DNA from: an uncultured Anaerovibrio sp.
GTDB taxonomy: Bacteria > Bacillota > Negativicutes > Selenomonadales > Selenomonadaceae
Direction: 5' to 3'
NCBI GenBank assembly: GCA_934203205.1
Contig: CAKPYV010000050.1
Span: 1 to 11,350, forward strand
Length of the DNA stretch: 11,350 nt
The position numbers and the translations under genes are program-made. Positions 1-4,741 of the stretch are shown here, piece by piece (the first letter of the stretch is position 1; every line of letters begins with the position of its first letter). The notes under the pieces were generated by a model, which was not told where the DNA came from, made no database searches, and saw nothing but the letters and a program-made list of their open reading frames with translations.

Positions 1-75
1 GGTGGGCGCTAACGGGATCGAACCGCTGACATTCTGCTTGTAAGGCAGACGCTCTCCCAGCTGAGCTAAGCGCCC
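1..75 (-). tRNA. tRNA-Val (anticodon UAC)
   Basis: Read on the minus strand this is a complete cloverleaf: acceptor arms GGGCGCT/AGCGCCC, D arm with AGCTCAGCTGGGAGAGC, anticodon arm TCTGC-CTTACAA-GCAGA with anticodon TAC at 42-40, and T arm with GGTTCGATCC. The discriminator A is at position 3. The CC of an encoded CCA is at 2-1 and its final A falls outside the window, so more tRNA genes could follow on the left. It decodes GUA and, by wobble, other valine codons. Confidence 0.97.
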
Positions 76-114
76 ATTCACCTTGCGAGTTGTAACTCGC
101 ACTCACAAGCAATG

Positions 115-143
115 ATTATATAGGAAACTGAACTGTTTGTCAA
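115..143 (-). promoter_or_regulatory. Consensus sigma-70/A promoter of tRNA-Val
   Basis: On the minus strand TTGACA (143-138) and TATAAT (120-115) are separated by exactly 17 bases. Transcription would start near 108, about 33 bases before the tRNA 5' end. The short leader holds a perfect 7-bp hairpin, GCGAGTT/AACTCGC, at 85-100, which would form next to the RNase P cleavage site. Confidence 0.85.
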
Positions 144-587
144 CAAAATTAATAAAAATATTCCTGCGTAAACATCTCATATTATCATAGCCCTGCAAAT
201 TCTGATTTATCGAGTTACCTCTCTCCCTAGAGTTGTAAATATAATTCGGGATGTCAAAGGTTATCGAAATACAGCCTGCGGTCATAACGACTTTTGCTCT
301 GTCCGACTTAATGGCCCTATCTGATGATTTATTCTAACGCAGTAATACCGCTTGTCGCTGAGCCAATTCACATAGGCCGTAATGATAGAGAGTGCCACCG
401 GGACCACTTTTGCTGCGCAAAAGCAAGAGTCTCCCGACGCAAAAGTGTCATGCCCCTCCGGCTGTTGTCGAATCATCAAGGCTTATCGATATTGTCAATC
501 CCAATAATCCTGCTATCTTCATAAAAAATATGTCGTCCCAAATTGTGCCAAAGCAGGAAGGTGCAATGAATACACAAAATAGAAGGC
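144..587. other. Stretch without a recognisable gene; contains alternative hairpins
   Basis: No reading frame here has a convincing start signal plus protein-like sequence. What can be seen is local structure at about 399-447. CACTTTTGC (405-413) can pair with GCAAAAG (417-423, loop TGC) or, alternatively, with GCAAAAGTG (439-447). CGGGA (399-403) pairs with TCCCG (432-436) only in the first arrangement. Two tiny minus-strand frames meet in an ATGA overlap near 452-455, but neither has a well-placed ribosome-binding site. It may be decayed mobile or regulatory DNA; I cannot name it. Confidence 0.4.
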
Positions 588-767
588 ATGACATATACCC
601 TTAACAGGTATATCGATGTGCCTCGCTTCTTAACGAATTTAAGCCATGAAAAGATGAACATCGTGAAGCTTTTCATGCGATTAAATGAGTTTAGCAGCGT
701 GAGGCACATCAATATAGCGCGAGCGTGCCTGAAAGGGTACTCCCATATCGCCATTAATAGTGGATAA
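588..767 (+). CDS. Possible 59-residue ORF, unknown; may be a broken small gene
   Basis: The frame opens at ATG 588 (MTYTLNRYIDVPRFL...) and ends in ...GYSHIAINSG at TAA 765-767. The peptide is soluble-looking, basic and leucine/isoleucine-rich in the middle. Its own start has AGAAGG only one base upstream, which is poor. A far better start, AGGAAGG (555-561) then ATG 566, lies in the frame one base off and stops at 602-604 after 12 codons. Together they could be one gene of about 66 codons broken by a single-base frameshift. Against coding, most of the frame lies within the long hairpin at 609-716. I do not recognise a family. Confidence 0.2.
   Translation: MTYTLNRYIDVPRFLTNLSHEKMNIVKLFMRLNEFSSVRHINIARACLKGYSHIAINSG
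609..716. repeat. Long imperfect inverted repeat (108-base hairpin)
   Basis: The outer arms 609-624 and 701-716 match over 16 bases with one mismatch (core GATGTGCCTC / GAGGCACATC). Inner arms CATGAAAAG (645-653) and CTTTTCATG (669-677) are perfect. ATTTAA/TTAAAT lies between outer and inner arms, giving a nearly continuous stem with internal loops. It could be a structured RNA, a miniature transposon-like element or a decayed palindrome. There is no T-run after it on either strand, so it is not a standard terminator. Confidence 0.6.
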
Positions 768-789
768 GATGTATTCGGCAAATCAGAAC

Positions 790-818
790 TTGACTAAGAT
801 GTTCATGTGAGCTAAAAT
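790..818 (+). promoter_or_regulatory. Promoter of the plus-strand antisense RNA
   Basis: TTGACT (790-795), 17 bases, TAAAAT (813-818). Five of six bases match consensus in each box, with ideal spacing. The predicted start is near 825, immediately before the sequence complementary to the end of the opposing small mRNA. No reading frame of note follows it, which fits a non-coding transcript. Confidence 0.7.
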
Positions 819-826
819 AAACGTAT

Positions 827-856
827 AAAAAAAGAGCGAACCACAACGATGGTCGC
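827..856 (-). terminator. Terminator of the small-toxin mRNA
   Basis: On the minus strand GCGACCA (856-850) pairs with TGGTTCGC (843-836) with one bulged base and a 6-base loop. Seven T (833-827) follow. This places the 3' end of the minus-strand mRNA about 137 bases inside the plus-strand RNA. Confidence 0.75.
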
Positions 857-935
857 CACTACATGTTTTTAGGTTTACTAAAATTCGACCGTCAAACAGT
901 GCGGACAACACTGATGGTCACAACATCTTACGAAG

Positions 936-963
936 AAGCAGTCCCGGCCAGGACTGCTTTTTT
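936..963 (+). terminator. Terminator of the antisense RNA
   Basis: AAGCAGTCC (936-944) and GGACTGCTT (951-959) form a 9-bp perfect stem with loop CGGCCA. A T-run at 958-963 follows it on the plus strand. There is no T-run in the minus direction, so the opposing mRNA should read through. Confidence 0.85.
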
Positions 964-1001
964 CGTGCTTGCTGCAAGATGTGGTCGATATGTGACCTGC
1001 G

Positions 1002-1181
1002 TTAACTTAATAAAATCAACGATAGTTCACCTGAGATAGTTAGCCAAATCAACACAGCCATCATCACAGTCACTACAAGAGTAACTAATGATATAAGGGC
1101 ATATATTGCTACAGCCAATGCCTCATCACAGGCGCTTCCCTTTTCTGGGAACACTATTATCGAAACCTCTACAGATAACAT
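1002..1181 (-). CDS. Small hydrophobic peptide, putative type I toxin
   Basis: A 59-residue frame (MLSVEVSIIVF...) dominated by one membrane segment at residues 21-50 (ALAVAIYALISLVTLVV then VMMAVLIWL). Size and hydrophobicity recall the holin-like/TxpA-type toxins of type I toxin-antitoxin loci; I cannot show homology. The start is awkward. The best ribosome-binding site, GGGAG (1201-1197), sits 8 bases before a different ATG (1188-1186). That ATG opens a frame one base off and stops after 20 codons (1126-1188). Removing one A from AAAAGGG (minus strand 1144-1138) would join the well-initiated N-terminus MKNVICRGF... to this membrane segment. So the toxin may be frameshifted, subject to frameshifting, or misread in the assembly. 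Confidence 0.5.
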   Translation of the reverse strand: MLSVEVSIIVFPEKGSACDEALAVAIYALISLVTLVVTVMMAVLIWLTISGELSLILLS

Positions 1182-1188
1182 TTTTCAT

Positions 1189-1316
1189 GCTATCATCTCC
1201 CTGTAAACAAAACTGCTAGGCAGAACATTTACTTATTTGCAGGGCGACCATCATTTGTATCATTGATAACAGTATTTTCATACTGTGTTCGCTCTGTGGG
1301 CATAATCCCACAATAT
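1189..1316 (-). ncRNA. Structured 5' leader of the toxin-like mRNA
   Basis: The ~128-nt leader starts with a perfect hairpin TGTGGG/CCCACA (1312-1295), followed by CAGTAT-GAAA-ATACTG. CCCTG (1244-1240) can pair with CAGGG (1203-1199), which contains part of the ribosome-binding site, and a small CTGC/GCAG stem lies inside. GATGGTCGCC (1252-1243) is perfectly complementary to GGCGACCATC (857-848) at the 3' end of the same mRNA. GAGCGAACAC (1294-1285) matches GTGGTTCGCTC (844-834) with one bulge. A 5'-3' fold-back that controls translation is plausible, as known for hok-type mRNAs. Confidence 0.55.
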
Positions 1317-1322
1317 ATACAA

Positions 1323-1351
1323 ATTATAACAAATGTTTTTCTTATAGTCAA
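1323..1351 (-). promoter_or_regulatory. Strong promoter of the toxin-like mRNA
   Basis: On the minus strand TTGACT (1351-1346), 17 bases, TATAAT (1328-1323). It is one base from perfect consensus. Start is expected near 1316, giving an mRNA of about 490 nt to the terminator at 827-856. Confidence 0.8.
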
Positions 1352-1463
1352 AACTATATTTTATAAAAATTACTTAACCATACAAATCAGAATTTCTATA
1401 ATCAGTTACTTTTCATTGAGTCATAGCCATAACAGGCATTAAATAAACAATTCTACTTGCCAA

Positions 1464-1489
1464 AAACAGCAGTCCGCAGACTGCTGTTT
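1464..1489 (-). terminator. Terminator of the secreted-protein gene
   Basis: AAACAGCAGTC (1464-1474) and GACTGCTGTTT (1479-1489) form a perfect 11-bp stem with a 4-base loop. On the minus strand it runs into a T-stretch (1466-1462). It begins 5 bases after the stop codon of the gene at 1495-2634. Confidence 0.88.
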
Positions 1490-1494
1490 CAAAT

Positions 1495-2634
1495 TTAATC
1501 TATATGCTCGTGGGAGTGGTCAACATATCCACCTGGTAAGTCTGCATCGTGAGTATAGTCCACCATATGTTCATAACATACTGTCTTATCATGACAATGC
1601 TTAACACAATGACGATTAATTTTGCCAAAGACTTCCTGTGTATGCAACTCCTCCTGACGCCGTGGACAGTAAGGATTGTCACACATAGAATACTTGCCAA
1701 TAGGAATATTGTCAAAACACTCTACCATGCCATCAACAATAGCCCTGCGCATACCTCTGCGCCAGCTAGGTGAGTTGAACAAGCTATCACTACCAGAATA
1801 TCCTCGTTTGAGATATTCTGCCCTATCTATATATTCACCAGTATTAACATTTATAGCACGCACAGTAATCCGGAAATCACTCCACCTGCTTGCGCTAATG
1901 AATTTTTTCTTTATTTGCTGATTTACAGAATGAATGTTGAACATCAGAAGATAATCATAATCTGACGTACCTTGAGCTTGTAGTTCTCTAGCAAATCTTA
2001 CATAATCTTCCTTGGGAAGTGTAGAAAGATGCTCTGTGAAATTATAGCTATTATCATTACCCAAAGAATCATTTTCTCCCTGGCTTTTTGCTGAATGGTT
2101 ACCGTTATATTCTCCAGTAGATGTAGATACATTGCTACCATAATAGTAATAGTTGGTATAATTACCCTGCCATTGCTCAGTATCTTTTTGACCGTATACA
2201 GGAATACGCTCATACATATTTTCCAGCTTCTCAAATTCCTTCATCAGCACATCATGAGCCTCAGTAACCACATACTTATCGCCAAAGTTTCTGCGGCCCA
2301 TTTCATATCTCATGCGTTCATCAGTAATTCTTTTAGCAGGGTATCTTGTACCGGGAAATTTAGCATTCAGCATTCGACGAATATATCCCATAGTCTGGTC
2401 ATCTAATAGCATTTCATCGTCGCCTGTAACAATATACCCTATCTTAATAGCATCATCATAATACTGATAATCTGACTTAACCGGCTCAAAATACTCTGAC
2501 ACATTATTGTAAACAGTATCATTTCTATCTAGATTAACTCTACTTGCTCCATAGGAGTTTCCAGCTGTCCCCAGCAAAAAGCCGCCTACTGTCAACATTA
2601 CAGCCAATCTTTTTGCAAAACTCATCCTTGACAT
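1495..2634 (-). CDS. Secreted protein of unknown function with Cys/His-rich C-terminus
   Basis: A 379-residue protein I do not recognise. Residues 5-30 form a signal peptide (positive SFAKRL, hydrophobic AVMLTVGGFLLG, probable cleavage around 29-32), so it should be exported. Residues 150-200 are low-complexity (Tyr/Asn/Ser/Gly-rich, with NYYYYGS at 161-167), probably a linker between two folded parts. Residues 306-377 are packed with possible metal ligands: Cys 306, 318, 323, 343, 347, 353 and His 331, 342, 346, 348, 356, 362, 373, 375, 377, the last as HSHEH. Metal binding is inference. The start ATG (2634) has AGGGGAG 8 bases upstream. It is a single gene, transcribed alone to the hairpin at 1464-1489. 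Confidence 0.88.
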   Translation of the reverse strand: MSRMSFAKRLAVMLTVGGFLLGTAGNSYGASRVNLDRNDTVYNNVSEYFEPVKSDYQYYDDAIKIGYIVTGDDEMLLDDQTMGYIRRMLNAKFPGTRYPAKRITDERMRYEMGRRNFGDKYVVTEAHDVLMKEFEKLENMYERIPVYGQKDTEQWQGNYTNYYYYGSNVSTSTGEYNGNHSAKSQGENDSLGNDNSYNFTEHLSTLPKEDYVRFARELQAQGTSDYDYLLMFNIHSVNQQIKKKFISASRWSDFRITVRAINVNTGEYIDRAEYLKRGYSGSDSLFNSPSWRRGMRRAIVDGMVECFDNIPIGKYSMCDNPYCPRRQEELHTQEVFGKINRHCVKHCHDKTVCYEHMVDYTHDADLPGGYVDHSHEHID

Positions 2635-2828
2635 AAATGCTGCTCCCCTCTAAAAATTACCATTGCAATATACATATATACTTATCCACATATACATTAT
2701 GATAGCATAGTTATCCCTCCCCCCTGCAAGACATTCAAGGCAGAAATAAGGCCCATTTTTTTCAACCTTGTGGCAAAGGAGCCTTCTGCTAAAACACCTA
2801 GAAGGAAGCTAAAATTTTGTATCAAAAA
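2635..2828. other. Leader/promoter region of the secreted-protein gene
   Basis: An AT-rich stretch upstream of the minus-strand start at 2634. It has possible -10 boxes (TATCAT or CATAAT on the minus strand near 2690-2705) but no well-spaced -35. A C/G-run occurs at about 2719-2728. A short hairpin with AGAAGG/CCTTCT arms lies near 2782-2807. Nothing coding is visible. Confidence 0.35.
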
Positions 2829-2853
2829 AGAGCTGCCATAAACTGACAGCTCT
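2824..2853 (-). terminator. Terminator of lysA
   Basis: On the minus strand AGAGCTG (2853-2847) and CAGCTCT (2835-2829) form a 7-bp stem. It is followed by a run of T (2829-2824) and lies 10 bases after the lysA stop. Confidence 0.88.
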
Positions 2854-2863
2854 CATGTATTCC

Positions 2864-4126
2864 TTATTTCATTATAGCCCCAGCAAAGCCAGTCAGGGTA
2901 GCAAAGTAATCTGCATTAGTCTCTGCCCGACGAATAAGCTCTACAGAACCGTCCTGACGCAGCAGCAGCTCTGCACTTCTCAGCTTGCCGTTATACTGGA
3001 ACCCCATAGCATGACCATGAGCCCCTGCATCGTGGATAATAATTCTATCCCCAATCTCAATCTTTGGCAGCTTGCGGTCAATGGCAAACTTATCATTATT
3101 CTCACAGAGAGAACCAGTTACATCATATACATGATCGCAAAGAGCATTTTCCTTGCCAGAAATAGTAATATGATGATATGCCCCATAGAGTGCTGGACGC
3201 ATCAGATTTGCCATACAGGAATCCAGGCCAATGTAATCCTTGTAGGTTTTCTTCTCATGCAGCACGGTAGATACCAGCCAACCAGCAGGACCGGTGATAG
3301 CACGGCCGCTTTCCATTTTGATACCCATATTAGTCAAACCGGCAGGACCAAGAATATCTTTGTAGGCCTGCTGAATTCCCTTACCTACAGCCTCCAAATC
3401 CACTGGTTCCTCCTCTGGACGATATGGAATACCTACACCGCCGCCCAGATTTACAAACTCCAGCTCAATGCCCAGACGATTCTTAATTTCCACAGCCAGA
3501 TTGAACATAAGTTTGGCTGTATAAATAAAGCCCTCCGTGCGACGCTCATTGGAAATAACCATAGTGTGGAGGCCAAAACGCTTCACGCCCTTGGCCTGAG
3601 CCATCTTATAGGCCTCAAAAATCTGATCATAGGTAACACCATATTTAGCCTCAGTAGGCTTGCCAATAATATCATTACCCTCAATAAGATTGCCTGGATT
3701 GTAACGGAAGGAAAGACACTGTGGCATACCAGCATGCTTGGCCAAATATTCAATATGAGAAATATCATCCAAATTAATAATCGCTCCCAGCTCAATGGCC
3801 TTCTGGAACTCATCTGCCGGAGTATCATTAGAGGTCAACATAATATCCTCCCCAGTAACGCCAGCGGCCTGAGACAGCAAAAGCTCTGGCAAAGAGCTGC
3901 AATCTGTACCAGCGCCCTCCTCGGCCAAAAGCTGAATCAAGCGAGGATTCGGGGTAGCCTTAACCGCAAAATGCTCCTTGAAGCTAGGTGCCCAGCTAAA
4001 AGCCTGCTGCAACTTGCGGATGTTGTTGCGAATTGCCTTTTCATCATAAATATGGAAAGGCGTTGGATACTTGGCAATAACCTGCTCTAATTGATCCTTG
4101 TTCAAAGGAAAAGTCTTTTCACTCAT
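2864..4126 (-). CDS. lysA: Diaminopimelate decarboxylase-type PLP enzyme
   Basis: A 420-residue alanine racemase-fold (fold type III) decarboxylase. The expected step is meso-diaminopimelate to L-lysine plus CO2, the last of lysine synthesis, in the cytosol. The PLP lysine is K56 in HFAVKATPNP. The phosphate-binding glycine loop is LGGGVGIPY (227-235), ESGR is at 272-275, the dimer-interface CEN at 341-343, and the PLP/substrate tyrosine Y378 in GFQYNGKLRSAELL. Length fits the family. The usual HxHIGSQ region instead reads GLHTMVISNERR (185-196), so it belongs to a divergent subgroup; substrate preference (diaminopimelate, or another basic amino acid) is not proven by sequence. GGAGG lies 7 bases before ATG 4126. 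The gene stands alone, with its own promoter (4206-4234) and terminator. Confidence 0.9.
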   Translation of the reverse strand: MSEKTFPLNKDQLEQVIAKYPTPFHIYDEKAIRNNIRKLQQAFSWAPSFKEHFAVKATPNPRLIQLLAEEGAGTDCSSLPELLLSQAAGVTGEDIMLTSNDTPADEFQKAIELGAIINLDDISHIEYLAKHAGMPQCLSFRYNPGNLIEGNDIIGKPTEAKYGVTYDQIFEAYKMAQAKGVKRFGLHTMVISNERRTEGFIYTAKLMFNLAVEIKNRLGIELEFVNLGGGVGIPYRPEEEPVDLEAVGKGIQQAYKDILGPAGLTNMGIKMESGRAITGPAGWLVSTVLHEKKTYKDYIGLDSCMANLMRPALYGAYHHITISGKENALCDHVYDVTGSLCENNDKFAIDRKLPKIEIGDRIIIHDAGAHGHAMGFQYNGKLRSAELLLRQDGSVELIRRAETNADYFATLTGFAGAIMK

Positions 4127-4205
4127 AATTCTGCCTCCATTATATCTTTTTCGTTATAGAACACTATTATATGATGTATTTTTTGTTATATTACATTTCG
4201 TTCAT

Positions 4206-4234
4206 ATTATAGAATAAGCGAGAATTAATGTCAA
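4206..4234 (-). promoter_or_regulatory. Perfect consensus promoter of lysA
   Basis: Minus strand TTGACA (4234-4229), 17 bases, TATAAT (4211-4206). The start would be near 4199, leaving an AT-rich leader of about 72 nt. I see no lysine riboswitch in it. Confidence 0.88.
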
Positions 4235-4462
4235 TATCTAAAACCATTACTCACGCCCCACTGCCACTCTAAAGGTGCTAAATCCCCAGAACCGACCTAT
4301 ATTTTCTCTTAATCCCTACTATATAAGTAAGCATTCAAGGAAAAAATTCGTAAAATTTGACTATTTAGCTTTTATTTTTGTTAATTTTATATTATAATTT
4401 TCCTTAATAGGTTGTTTTACTTATTCGCCTTAGAGGCCTATAACCAATCTATCATCTAAAAT
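4235..4462. other. Divergent intergenic region, lysA / tRNA-Ser
   Basis: AT-rich and non-coding as far as I can see. For the plus-strand tRNA the best-placed boxes are TTTACT (4416-4421), 17 bases, TATAAC (4439-4444), which would start transcription about 12 bases before the tRNA. A TATAAT at 4393-4398 has no good -35. Confidence 0.4.
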
Positions 4463-4551
4463 GGAGAGATGTCCGAGAGGTCGAAGGTGCCTGACTCGAA
4501 ATCAGGTGTGGTTCATAGCCACCGAGGGTTCGAATCCCTCTCTCTCCGCCA
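4463..4551 (+). tRNA. tRNA-Ser (anticodon CGA)
   Basis: A class II tRNA with acceptor arms GGAGAGA/TCTCTCC, anticodon arm CCTGA-CTCGAAA-TCAGG with CGA at 4497-4499, a long variable arm (TGTGGTTCATAGCCACC) and a T arm with GGTTCGAATCC. Discriminator G is at 4548 and the encoded CCA at 4549-4551. It reads the serine codon UCG. Confidence 0.97.
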
Positions 4552-4586
4552 TATTACAAAATAAATCAACCATTAACATATATGCC

Positions 4587-4712
4587 AACACCGTCCAGTA
4601 ACTAAATATTCATGGCCAGCACAATCAATATGTACCTGCTATGCATATTTAGTTACTTCATTGCCACCCTGATTGTAACATGCTACAGGGTTTATTGCAG
4701 TCGGTGTTTTTT
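4587..4712 (+). ncRNA. Large folded RNA element upstream of first diguanylate cyclase gene
   Basis: Three helices are visible. AACACCG (4587-4593) pairs with CGGTGTT (4702-4708) and closes the structure, with T6 directly after it (4707-4712). AGTAACTAAATAT (4597-4609) pairs perfectly over 13 bp with 4645-4657. ACCCTG (4666-4671) pairs with CAGGGT (4686-4691). The closing helix plus T-run resembles an intrinsic terminator wrapped round two inner helices. It could end tRNA-Ser transcription or act as an attenuator for the gene starting at 4742. I do not match it to the c-di-GMP-I (GEMM) or other riboswitch consensus. Confidence 0.5.
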
Positions 4713-4741
4713 CGTGTCTAAAAATACTTGGGGGATACACT

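Larger units (their letters stand above)
825..963 (+). ncRNA. Candidate antisense RNA (type I antitoxin)
   Basis: A promoter at 790-818 and a textbook intrinsic terminator at 936-963 bound a transcript of about 139 nt. Nothing in it looks translated. It is fully complementary to the last ~137 nt of the minus-strand mRNA that starts near 1316. It also carries GAGCGAACCAC and GATGGTCGCC (834-844, 848-857), near copies of segments in the 5' leader of that mRNA. The arrangement of convergent, 3'-overlapping short RNAs is the one known for Bacillus txpA/ratA and bsrG/SR4. The role as antitoxin is inferred from this layout. Confidence 0.55.

Noticed and set aside
476..781. Minus-strand open frame of about 101 codons, hydrophobic in parts
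   Set aside because: It starts at TTG without a ribosome-binding site and spans the 609-716 hairpin on the opposite strand. No family resemblance.
2855..4090. Long plus-strand open frame of about 411 codons
   Set aside because: It is exactly antisense to lysA, which has all catalytic motifs, a ribosome-binding site and a promoter. The antisense peptide has no recognisable domain.
4127..4205. Lysine riboswitch in the lysA leader
   Set aside because: The leader is only ~72 nt of AT-rich sequence with no L-box core, far shorter than a lysine riboswitch.
4552..4741. c-di-GMP riboswitch ahead of the cyclase gene
   Set aside because: The conserved GEMM core and its tetraloop/receptor segments are not present. 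The structure is reported only as an unassigned folded element.
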